Assembly (NCBI GenBank): GCA_012728415.1
Contig: JAAYFD010000025.1
Location: forward strand, 52,948 to 116,947
Source of the DNA: Gammaproteobacteria bacterium
GTDB lineage: Bacteria > Pseudomonadota > Gammaproteobacteria > Pseudomonadales > Pseudomonadaceae
Direction of reading: 5' to 3'
Length of the DNA stretch: 64,000 bases
This document shows positions 32,993 to 42,050 of this stretch, piece after piece (within the stretch, counting starts at the first letter, position 1; the number at the start of each line of letters is the position of its first letter). The position numbers and the translations under genes were made by a program. The notes under the pieces are model-generated. The model was not told the DNA's origin. It saw only the letters and a list, made by a program, of their open reading frames with translations, and did no database searches.

Positions 32993-33001
32993 AGGTATTA
33001 C

Positions 33002-34159
33002 ATGCTCAGTCTTGAATTTTATAACCCGACACGCATCATTCTTGGCAAGGGGCGGATTGCCGAACTGGACCAGCACATAGGCACGGATGCCCGTGTGCTG
33101 GTGCTATATGGCGGTGGCAGCGTCGAGCGTAATGGCACGCTGGATGAGGTGCGCCAGGCACTGGGTGCACGTCATGTGCAGTACTTTTCAGGTATCGAGC
33201 CCAACCCGGCCTATGAAACGCTGATGCAGGCGGTGGAGCTGGTTCGTCGTGAACAGCTGGACTACCTGCTGGCTGTGGGTGGCGGTTCGGTGATTGATGG
33301 CACAAAATTCGTGGCTGCTGCCGTCAATTTCACTGGCGACCCCTGGGAGATCCTGCTCAATGGTGGCGAGAATGTCACCGCGGCCTTGCCGCTGGCTTCG
33401 GTACTGACCCTGCCCGCAACCGGCTCGGAAATGAACAATGGTGCAGTCATTACCCGTCTGGCCGACAAGGCCAAGCTGCCCATGCACAGCGACTTGGTGT
33501 TTCCGCAATTCTCTGTTTTGGATCCGACCAAGACTTTCAGCTTGCCTGCCCGCCAGGTCGGTAACGGCGTGGTGGACTCTTTTGTGCATGTCATTGAGCA
33601 GTACTTGACAGTAGCGGGCAACAATCCGGTACAGGACCGTTTTGCCGAGGGCTTGCTGCAGACACTGGTAGAAATTGGTGAGCAGGCGGTGCAAGAAACC
33701 GAAAACGAAGAGGTGCGCGCCAATCTGATGTGGGTGGCCTGTCTTGCTCTGAATGGCCTGATTGGTGCAGGCGTGCCGCAAGACTGGTCAACTCACTTGC
33801 TGGGTCACGAGTTGACGGCCTTGTACGGCCTGGATCATGCCCAGACACTGGCGGTCATACTGCCGGCCATGTTGCAGGTACGACGCGAGGCCAAGCAGGC
33901 CAAGCTGCTGCAATATGCAGCGCGGGTTTGGCAGCTGGAGAGCGGTACTGAGGAAGAGCGTATTAACGAAGCGATTGAGCGGACGCGAGCATTCTTTGAA
34001 GCGGTCGGTGTTGCCACCCGGTTGTCCGGTTATGGGCTTGATGCCGGCTGTATCGAGCCGGTATTGCAGCAGATGGAAGCGCACGGCATGACTGCGCTGG
34101 GTGAGCACGGAGACATTACGCTGGAGACTTGTCGCAAGGTGCTGGAGTTGGCGCTTTAA
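33002..34159 (+). CDS. Iron-containing alcohol dehydrogenase (YqhD-like)
   Basis: MLSLEFYNPTRIILGKGRI, VGGGSVIDGTKF, LTLPATGSEMNNGAVIT. Confidence 0.92.
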   Translation: MLSLEFYNPTRIILGKGRIAELDQHIGTDARVLVLYGGGSVERNGTLDEVRQALGARHVQYFSGIEPNPAYETLMQAVELVRREQLDYLLAVGGGSVIDGTKFVAAAVNFTGDPWEILLNGGENVTAALPLASVLTLPATGSEMNNGAVITRLADKAKLPMHSDLVFPQFSVLDPTKTFSLPARQVGNGVVDSFVHVIEQYLTVAGNNPVQDRFAEGLLQTLVEIGEQAVQETENEEVRANLMWVACLALNGLIGAGVPQDWSTHLLGHELTALYGLDHAQTLAVILPAMLQVRREAKQAKLLQYAARVWQLESGTEEERINEAIERTRAFFEAVGVATRLSGYGLDAGCIEPVLQQMEAHGMTALGEHGDITLETCRKVLELAL

Positions 34160-34432
34160 TGCGCACGTCCTGCGTGACTTCATCCTTGTGGTGCTGTATC
34201 TGGTCACAAGCCTGTCAGGTTTCAGGTGAGTGCATGAAGTTATCGGGTTGCTTATGGGTTGCCCTTTGGACATGGGTAGCCTAGTATTCGCCCGCCGCAT
34301 ATGCGGTGTTTTGAGATATTAAGGCCATATGGAAAGTTCTTGTTTATGTCCATCGCGGACAACTTTGCATAATTTGAATCCTTCTTGCCGGCAGGTGCTG
34401 CCCGCCCTCTGATTGCGTGTTCCGGACTGGTT

Positions 34433-34472
34433 CCGGAGCCGGACTCCGGGTGGTCAGGCCAAGCCACCGGAG
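34433..34472 (+). promoter_or_regulatory. mgtE 5' leader with alternative SD-sequestering hairpins
   Basis: CCGGAG(34433-34438)/CTCCGG(34444-34449) versus CTCCGGGTGG(34444-34453)/CCACCGGAG(34464-34472, includes SD GGAG); ATG at 34479. Confidence 0.5.
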
Positions 34473-34478
34473 ACCGAT

Positions 34479-35834
34479 ATGAGCATTACCCACGAAGATA
34501 TTGCACTCGTCCTGAGTGACGCCTTACAAAACGAACAGCTTGACGAAGCCCTGGCGACCCTGAAAGGGCTGCGCCCTGTTGACATCGCCGATGCATTGGA
34601 ACTGGTTGAGCCTGAGCTGGCCTGGGGCCTGCTGACACGGCTGCCAGACCGTGCCGAAGTCTATGCCTATTTTGGGCCGGATGAACAGGTGCGGCTGGCA
34701 CAGGAGTTTCCGGCGGAAGTGCTGGCCCAGCTGGTTAGTGAAATGCCGTCGGACGAACGAACCGACCTGTTTAAACGCCTTGCTCCGGAGCAGCAAGGTA
34801 GGCTGTTGCCAGCCCTGGCCAAGGTTGAGCGTGAGGATATTCGCAAGCTCGCCTCTTATCAGGAAGGAACCGCCGGCGCCCTGATGACGTCCGACTACGC
34901 CATGCTGCGGGCCGACATGAACGTCGGTCAGGCGCTGCATGCCCTGCGGCTGGAAGCTCCGGATGCGGAAACCATCTACCACTCTTATGTGGTCGGCGAA
35001 GAGCGCAAGCTGCTGGGTGTGGTGTCGCTGCGTGATCTGATTCTGGCAGACCCCTCCACCAAAATCAGCGATCTGATGACAGAAGAGGTAATCAGCGGCG
35101 AAGTCAGCGAAGACCAGGAGGACATTGCCCGCCGCATTACCCGCTATGACTTGTTGGCGCTGCCCATCACCGATGGGCATGGCTGTCTGGTTGGTATCGT
35201 CACCCATGATGATGCCATGGACGTGGTTAGCGAAGAAGCCACCGACGACTTTCACAAGTCGGCAGGTGTCACCACCTCTGTTGGCAACCTGAAAGATGCC
35301 GCCATCGGTCTGCTGTACCGCAAACGGGTGTTCTGGCTGGTGCTGCTGGTGTTTGGCAACCTGTTTTCCGGTGCCGGCATCGCCCACTTCGAGGACATCA
35401 TTGCTGCCAACCTGGTGCTGGTGTTCTTCTTGCCGTTGCTGGTGGACAGTGGCGGTAACGCTGGCTCTCAGTCGGCTACCCTGATGGTGCGGGCCATGGC
35501 CACTGGCGAGGTGGTGATTAAGGACTGGTTGAAGTTGCTGGGCCGCGAAGCCACGGTTGCATTGTTGCTGGGTTGCACCATGGCGGTCGCCGTGGCTTTG
35601 CTCGGCTTTATTCGCGGTGATTCCATGGTGGCACTGGTGCTGGCGCTGAGCATGGTGACCATTGTCATGGTCGGTTGCGTCATCGGTATGAGCCTTCCGT
35701 TTATTCTCAGCAAGTTTAATCTGGACCCGGCCAGCGCCAGTGCGCCGCTGATTACTTCGGTGTGTGATGCCGCCGGTGTTGTCATCTATCTGTACATTGC
35801 CGCTCAGTTATTGGACGAAGTCTCCATCGTCTAG
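34479..35834 (+). CDS. mgtE: Magnesium transporter MgtE
   Basis: N-domain, CBS pair (LLGVVSLRDLILAD / LVGIVTHDDAMDVV), TM domain LPLLVDSGGNAGSQSATLMVRAMATGEV. Confidence 0.95.
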   Translation: MSITHEDIALVLSDALQNEQLDEALATLKGLRPVDIADALELVEPELAWGLLTRLPDRAEVYAYFGPDEQVRLAQEFPAEVLAQLVSEMPSDERTDLFKRLAPEQQGRLLPALAKVEREDIRKLASYQEGTAGALMTSDYAMLRADMNVGQALHALRLEAPDAETIYHSYVVGEERKLLGVVSLRDLILADPSTKISDLMTEEVISGEVSEDQEDIARRITRYDLLALPITDGHGCLVGIVTHDDAMDVVSEEATDDFHKSAGVTTSVGNLKDAAIGLLYRKRVFWLVLLVFGNLFSGAGIAHFEDIIAANLVLVFFLPLLVDSGGNAGSQSATLMVRAMATGEVVIKDWLKLLGREATVALLLGCTMAVAVALLGFIRGDSMVALVLALSMVTIVMVGCVIGMSLPFILSKFNLDPASASAPLITSVCDAAGVVIYLYIAAQLLDEVSIV

Positions 35835-35839
35835 CTGGC

Positions 35840-35877
35840 CTGTTGGCGTGACGGCCTTGCAAGCCGCTCGCCAACAG
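35840..35877 (+). terminator. Large hairpin 3' of mgtE (possible terminator, weak U-tract)
   Basis: CTGTTGGCG...CGCCAACAG 9-bp perfect outer stem with inner CGGC/GCCG. Confidence 0.55.
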
Positions 35878-36131
35878 TTCAGATGTTCCTTTATTGACTG
35901 ATATGGCTCTGGCGGCCAGATAGCGCATACTGCAAGTTTTTTGCCCCGGACCCCGGTTCAGGCCCCTGCCTTCTGCATACAAGCATCTGCTGCAGGAAGG
36001 GAGGGGGTGAGGGGTTCCCGTATGAGCTATCAGGTTGTTGCCGGAGCAATGACCATGCCTGACAGACAGCGCCAAACGGCCTGTTACCGTCCGCCGTTTG
36101 CCGCTGGTTTTACGCATGGAGGGTATACAAC

Positions 36132-36837
36132 ATGGTTTGGGAAATTGTTCTGTTGCGCGTGGCTGCGGCCATGCTATTGGGGGCTGTCGTTGGTGCCGAG
36201 CGGCAATTGCGACAGCGTATGGCAGGTTTGCGTACCAATGCCCTGGTTGCTTCTGGCGCCAGTCTGTTTGTTCTGGTGGCCTCCTTTACCGGGATGACCT
36301 GAGCAGTGCTGGCCGGATATCTGGCCAGGTAGTTTCCGGTATCGGCTTTCTTGGCGCAGGCGTCATCATGCGCGAGGGCATGAATTGCGTGGCCTGAACA
36401 CTGCTGCCACACTGTGGTGCTCTGCAGCCATTGGCGTGCTTTGCGGGCTGGGCCTGCTGGCAGAGGCACTGGTGGGGACCTTGGTGGTACTCTGTGCCAA
36501 TGTATTATTGCGTGAGGCGGCACAGCGTATGAACCGGCTCAATTTTGATACCGGTGAAATCCTTCAGGAGTACACCATTGCCATTGTTTGTGAGGGCACG
36601 GATGAGGTGCATGTGCGTACGCTCCTGCTGCACGCGCTGGGCAGCCTGGACATAAGCCTGAGATCTTTGCAAAGTCACGACACGGGCGAAGGCCGTTCGC
36701 TGGAAGTTGTGGCTGAGGTCTTGCTGAAACGGGGCGGGCATGCGGAGCTGGAACAGGTGGTTAGCCGGATCAGCCTTGAGCAAAGTGTATCCTCTGTGCG
36801 CTGGACATTGCTGAAAGAGCATGAAGACGCTGCCTGA
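36132..36837 (+). pseudogene. MgtC/SapB family protein, interrupted by two frameshifts
   Basis: MVWEIVLLRVAAAMLLGAVVGAERQLRQRMAGLRTNALVASGASLFVLVASFTG | DDLSSAGRISGQVVSGIGFLGAGVIMREGMN | RGLNTAATLWCSAAIGVLCGLG... lie in three frames; frame breaks at about 36291-36293 and 36383-36388. Confidence 0.9.
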
Positions 36838-36880
36838 GGCTCCACCCCCTCCTTTAACAGGAAGGGGGCGAAGGCACGGG

Positions 36881-39800
36881 TCAGTCAATATTCACCACTG
36901 TAATCTCCCCTCGATGTTGTGCGTGCCAGTCGGGCCGGTACATGGATTGCACCTGTACCGGCGGCAGCAGGTATTTGCCCGGGGTTACTGCGCGGACCAG
37001 ATACAGCAATGTAGTGGTGCCCCATGGGCTGACCTCGACTGCGGCAACATAACGGTCGTCAAGGAATGACTGGGTGGCGATTGCAGCTTTCGCCATTGCT
37101 TTTTGCCAGGCTGAAAAACTGGCCACTTCGTCCAGTAACACACTGCTTTGGCCCAGGCTCTGGTTTTCCAGTTCGAAACCTGCTGGCAGCAAGTCGACGA
37201 CGAGTGCATCCCGCACGGCTTCACTGGCGCTCAACTGCAGCCGTACCAGCACCAGGTCGCCGCTGGCCAGCTGGTCCAGCTCTGCTGGATTGCCATCCAG
37301 GCTGAAATAGCTGCGCTCTATTTTCAGCACATTGTCCGGTTGCGGGCTGTAATGCTCGGGGCTTCCCCGGGCAGTGAGCACCTGATAGAGCGCACGATCA
37401 GACGTGTTGGTGACGGTCAGCGGCTGGCGCAAGTCTGCACGTCCAAGGTTTCGGGCGGGCTGTTCCGGCGACAGCCGCAGCTCACGGCCGGCCGTCTGCA
37501 GACTGGCCTGCCAGGGGTCGTTAGCGCTGCCCAGGCCGGCACTGTACAGCGCCATGAAGGCGGCGGCGTTTTCCTGGGTGGACAGCCAGCGTTTGCCGTG
37601 AATGGCGTCTATCAGTTGCTCCAGTCGTGGGCCGAGCTGGTCATCCGGTAACAGGGCGTGGCTGTGCAGGGCGTGGATTTGCCAGGCCAGATCGCTCAGT
37701 GGGCTGCCGTAATCCTGTACCCACAGGTGGCGATCACGCTCGAACAGGCCTGCTTTTTGCAGTAATTGCTGGCTGCGCGGGCTGTCTCCGGAAAGGTTCA
37801 ACGCAACAGCCAGATGCACCAGGGCCAGCGGGGTTTTTGCATCACCAGCCCGGTTATACAGGGTGCGCAGGGCGCTCAGTGGCACCGGCTGGTGCTGTGA
37901 CAACACATAAGCGGCATAGCTCTGGGTGGCCAAACGGCTGTGGGCGATGTCATCGGTGTACGGGTAGTTGACCAGATAGCCTTCACGCACATAACGCAGC
38001 AAGCGTTCGCGGGATTTGTCCAGGCGTGCAGCAGATACATTCAGTCCTTGCCGGCTGGCCTGTTGCAGGAAGTCTGTGGCCAGCACGGTGTTCCAGGGGA
38101 TTTCGTCGCCGTTGGCATCCCACATGGCAAAGGAGCCGTCCGGGCGCTGCATGCTGAGCAGGTGTTCAATGCCGGCCTGCAACAGTTGACGGCGCTGTTC
38201 AGTACTGACCGGCTTGTCGAGCAATTCTGACAGCCGCCCGGCTGGCAGGTGCAGTAGCGGTAACAGGCGGCTGGCGGTCTGCTCGGAGCAACCATAGGGA
38301 TATTCGTACAGCGAGCGCACCAGGGTGGCCAGACTGGTCATGGGCTGTGTTGACAGGGTCAGGCGGGCGCGGGTACTGCCCGGCAGCCAGCCATCCAGCC
38401 AATTATCGGCACTGCTCCAGTGCTCACCTGGCTGCAGCAGACGGGTGATGCGGCGCGACTGATCCGGCCATGGGGAACGTACATCCAGCTGCCATTGCCT
38501 CTGCAGGGCGGGCAGGGTTTCGTCTGGCAGTTGCAGGCCATCGACCCTGAGGGCCAGTTCGCTGGTGCCGGTGGCGATTGCCCGTACCGGTAGCGGCAGG
38601 CGCTGGCGCTGGCCGGCGGCCAGAGTAAGGGTAGCGGGCAGGATGCCGGGCAACTCCAGCTGGTCGCCAGTGCTTAGCTGCAACTGCAGGTTTTGCGGCT
38701 GTTCAGTCAGGTTATGCAGTTCCAGCATTAACTGGCTGTCGTCACCCCGGGTCAGGAAGCGCGGCATGGCGAGCTCAGCCACCAGCGGTGCGGCCACGGT
38801 CATCCGTTGTTCGCTGCTGGCGAAACGGTCGTCATCCCAGGCCTGGGCCATCAGCCGCAACTGGCCGTTGAATTCCGGTAGCGGCAGACGGGCCTCGGCA
38901 TAGCCATTGGCATCCACGCGCAGTACATCGCTTTGCCAGGCAACGATTTGCACATGGCTTTGCGGCCGGTCACCTCCCTGTTCCAGTGCAGCATCGCCGC
39001 CGAAGCGCAAGCGGGCCAGCCCGGCTTTGCCTGCGTCGATCAGTTGCCCATAAACATCCAGCTGGTCAATGGCGTAAGCCTTGCGACCAAAGAAGCTGTC
39101 CAGCGGGTCCGGCGTCTTGAAGCCGGTAATGTTGAGTACGCCGACGTCCACTGCCGACAGCAATACGCGGCTGCTGGCCGGGACCTTGCCATCGGCATCA
39201 CGAACCTTGATGCGCACCGGCTGGTCCTGACCAGGCCGGGTGCTGTCCGGGGCTTCCAGTTCCAGCTGCAGTGCATGGCTGCTGCGGTCCAGCGGCAGAT
39301 GCAGCACGCCTACGGCACGTTTTGCCGTCTGTTCAACGCTGTGCACGCCGGGACGAACCACCAGTGCGGTGACATAGAGGTCGTGACGTGTCCAGTTTTT
39401 GTCGACGGGGACGCGCACGTCCAGCCCGTCGGCCGGCACATCGATGTTTTGCCACCAGAGCGGGCCGTCGGCCGACTCCACCAGCACATAGCCGGAACCG
39501 GCATGGGGTGCCTCGATGCGTACCTTGGCGGTTTCACCGTTGCGGTAGGCGGCACGGTCCAGCTTCAGGCGAACTTGATCGGGCCGCACTCCGCCATCCC
39601 CGCTGCTGTCTTGCCAGCGATAGCCGGCCCAGAAACGTTCGCTGCTGACCAGTCCGGTCTGTGGATTTTCTACTTCAATGCGGTAGGAGCCCCACTGTAC
39701 GGGGAACTCGACGTGTGCCGGCACCTTGCCGTCCAGACTGATTTGTCGCTGTTGCTGGATCAGGCTCTTTTCGCTGTAACGGGAGCGCCAGCCGGTGTCG

Positions 39801-41803
39801 GCGGAATAACTCCAGTAGTAATCGCGGCGTTCGCGGATCAGGCGTACTTGCAGATTGTCAGCAGCTTGCAGCTCTCCTGCAGCGTTGGCCAACACCAGGC
39901 TGAAGCTGGCCAGGGAGTTTTCATCGACCTGGTTGCCATTGGTGTAATGGCCAAGGATGCCGACCAGTTGCGAAGCTGGCCAGACCGCCTGCAGATGGCG
40001 ACGGGTAACCGGGCGGCTGCCGGACTCCATCAGGCTGACCCGGGCCACCAGCTCCAGCGGTGAACGGGCTTCAGCCCACTGGCTCTTCATGTGCAGTCTG
40101 GCGTGGCCTTTGTCGTCGGTGTGGGTTGTCTCGAAGTCCAGGCTCTGGGTTGGCAGCTTCTCTGTCGTCGAGCCGAAATGGTAACCGGGCAGGGTGGGCA
40201 GAGCTTCGCGCAGGGGCCGTATAAACAGTTGGCCCTGTACCTCGCTGTGAGCCGCGGGTGCACCATACAGGAAACGTCCTTTTACCAGGATGTCGAGTGT
40301 CGCATCCGGCTTGAGTGGCTGTTCGCTGCCGGACAAGTCGAGCGCCATGCGCTCGGGCATGAAATCCTCTACCTGAAATTCGTGACGCACCTGGTTGGCA
40401 CCCTGGCTGCCGTCCAGATCAACGAGCAGCTGCCAGCGGCCGGTGGGCGCGCTGCTGGCCAGCTGCAGCTGGTATTGGTAAAAACCAGTTTCTTGCGGCT
40501 GCCAGACAAAGCTGCGCAGCTCCTGGCCGTCCGGTGTCAAGATGCGCGCCTGCACCGGCTGCTCAGGCAGTGGCTGGCCATCGGCATCCCGCAGCAAGGC
40601 ATTAAGAAGAACTGTTTCACCGGGACGGTACAGGTCACGCGGGCCGAATATGAACAGCTGCATGGGACGCTGAGGCGCTCCATCAAGGCCGGCAAACTCG
40701 CTCAGGTCCAGTGCGCCACGCTTAAGTGACAGAAAGCTGGTCTGCTGACCGCTGCGGGCCAGTGCCAGTGTGGCGTCCTTGTGCAACGGCAGTTGCAAAT
40801 GGCCGTTGCGGTCTGTTTTGCCCTCGGCAAGCAGTTTGCCTTTGGCATTGAGCAGCTGAATGTTGACCCCGGCCAGGCTTTTGCCGTTGGCAATGCCCAG
40901 GGTAAACAGGTCCAGCGTCTGCTGTGAGCGGTGTGCGGAGAGGCCGATGTCGCTCAGGGTAAACAGGGTGGCAGGCTGGGTGTAGGTAAAATTGCCGGCC
41001 TGGCGCATGACGGCGAAATAGACGCCCGGTGATTGCAGCGCATCAATGTCGTTGACCGGCAACAGGCTGCGTTGCTGCACATTGTCCTCGCTTTGCAGGT
41101 CGAATCGGCCGCTGTAGACCAGCTGACCCATGGCCTGCAGATCGTCGTTGTCCCAGACGGAGAAGCCGCTGCTGTCATGGCGGGTGATGAAGCGCGGGAT
41201 CGAAGCGTCGTGAAGGCGGAAGAAGTCCACATCCACTTCGTTGACGTTGAGCGACTGCACCGGCAGTCCCTGTGCCAGCTCAATGGGCAGCAGCGAGCCC
41301 TTGCTGGCAAAACCCAGCATGGGCTCCATGTTGCGGGTGGTCAGCTGGGTCTGGCGGCCCTGCTGCAGCCGCGTTCCGGTGATCGCCAGCAGTCCGGCGT
41401 GCACCTCGATATTCAGTTTGTGTCTCGGCGGCAGGTGGCGCTGGTGCAGCTCCATACCGTCATTGCTCAGAACCCAGGCTGGCTCCAGTGCAGCGCCTGC
41501 TGTCAGGTCATTGATGGTGATGAACTCGGCAAATGCCTGGTCCGGTTGCAGGGGTACGGAAAAGCTCAGTACCAGCGCTGCTGCACCGTTCACTTGTTGC
41601 TCGGAGACATCCACCAGTGTAAGTGGCTGATCCTGGTAATGTGCAGGATCCGGAGCGTTGCTGGCTGCTTCTGTAACTGCTGTGGCCGTTGTGGAGGCTG
41701 TTTTGTTTGTGTCGGCTGTGTCCTGGCCACAAGCCAGCAGACTGCCAGACAGCAGGATGACCAAAAGGTAATGCAGAACTCGGGAGGTATGTGTGCTGTT
41801 CAT
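36881..41803 (-). CDS. Bacterial alpha-2-macroglobulin lipoprotein with thioester motif
   Basis: MNSTHTSRVLHYLLVILLSGSLLACGQD lipobox; MG-domain repeats; YPYGCSEQTASRLLPL thioester (CxEQ). Confidence 0.92.
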   Translation of the reverse strand: MNSTHTSRVLHYLLVILLSGSLLACGQDTADTNKTASTTATAVTEAASNAPDPAHYQDQPLTLVDVSEQQVNGAAALVLSFSVPLQPDQAFAEFITINDLTAGAALEPAWVLSNDGMELHQRHLPPRHKLNIEVHAGLLAITGTRLQQGRQTQLTTRNMEPMLGFASKGSLLPIELAQGLPVQSLNVNEVDVDFFRLHDASIPRFITRHDSSGFSVWDNDDLQAMGQLVYSGRFDLQSEDNVQQRSLLPVNDIDALQSPGVYFAVMRQAGNFTYTQPATLFTLSDIGLSAHRSQQTLDLFTLGIANGKSLAGVNIQLLNAKGKLLAEGKTDRNGHLQLPLHKDATLALARSGQQTSFLSLKRGALDLSEFAGLDGAPQRPMQLFIFGPRDLYRPGETVLLNALLRDADGQPLPEQPVQARILTPDGQELRSFVWQPQETGFYQYQLQLASSAPTGRWQLLVDLDGSQGANQVRHEFQVEDFMPERMALDLSGSEQPLKPDATLDILVKGRFLYGAPAAHSEVQGQLFIRPLREALPTLPGYHFGSTTEKLPTQSLDFETTHTDDKGHARLHMKSQWAEARSPLELVARVSLMESGSRPVTRRHLQAVWPASQLVGILGHYTNGNQVDENSLASFSLVLANAAGELQAADNLQVRLIRERRDYYWSYSADTGWRSRYSEKSLIQQQRQISLDGKVPAHVEFPVQWGSYRIEVENPQTGLVSSERFWAGYRWQDSSGDGGVRPDQVRLKLDRAAYRNGETAKVRIEAPHAGSGYVLVESADGPLWWQNIDVPADGLDVRVPVDKNWTRHDLYVTALVVRPGVHSVEQTAKRAVGVLHLPLDRSSHALQLELEAPDSTRPGQDQPVRIKVRDADGKVPASSRVLLSAVDVGVLNITGFKTPDPLDSFFGRKAYAIDQLDVYGQLIDAGKAGLARLRFGGDAALEQGGDRPQSHVQIVAWQSDVLRVDANGYAEARLPLPEFNGQLRLMAQAWDDDRFASSEQRMTVAAPLVAELAMPRFLTRGDDSQLMLELHNLTEQPQNLQLQLSTGDQLELPGILPATLTLAAGQRQRLPLPVRAIATGTSELALRVDGLQLPDETLPALQRQWQLDVRSPWPDQSRRITRLLQPGEHWSSADNWLDGWLPGSTRARLTLSTQPMTSLATLVRSLYEYPYGCSEQTASRLLPLLHLPAGRLSELLDKPVSTEQRRQLLQAGIEHLLSMQRPDGSFAMWDANGDEIPWNTVLATDFLQQASRQGLNVSAARLDKSRERLLRYVREGYLVNYPYTDDIAHSRLATQSYAAYVLSQHQPVPLSALRTLYNRAGDAKTPLALVHLAVALNLSGDSPRSQQLLQKAGLFERDRHLWVQDYGSPLSDLAWQIHALHSHALLPDDQLGPRLEQLIDAIHGKRWLSTQENAAAFMALYSAGLGSANDPWQASLQTAGRELRLSPEQPARNLGRADLRQPLTVTNTSDRALYQVLTARGSPEHYSPQPDNVLKIERSYFSLDGNPAELDQLASGDLVLVRLQLSASEAVRDALVVDLLPAGFELENQSLGQSSVLLDEVASFSAWQKAMAKAAIATQSFLDDRYVAAVEVSPWGTTTLLYLVRAVTPGKYLLPPVQVQSMYRPDWHAQHRGEITVVNID

Positions 41804-42050
41804 GATGGCTTCCTTGGCTGAGGGTTCTATATAACCACGGCGTTGTCCGGTCGTCATCAAAAAGTAACATGGCAAGCGGGCAATCAAATCAATGGTTCTG
41901 GCCTGGCATGCTCAGTGCAAGCTCTCCTGCTGCCCGTATCGCACCGGTTACAGCTTTTGTATATGAGAGGGCTTGCTCTACGACAATTCTGCCTGCACAC
42001 AGGGTTGCCAGAACCTCTGGCTCATCGGATTGCCTTGGCGCAAACCGGGG

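Noticed and set aside
34160-34478. Assigning the mgtE leader to the M-box (ykoK) riboswitch family
   Set aside because: I cannot identify the conserved M-box core; kept only as an unassigned candidate structure.
36132-36837. Programmed frameshifting in mgtC
   Set aside because: Two separate breaks with no slippery heptamer; mutation or sequencing error is simpler.
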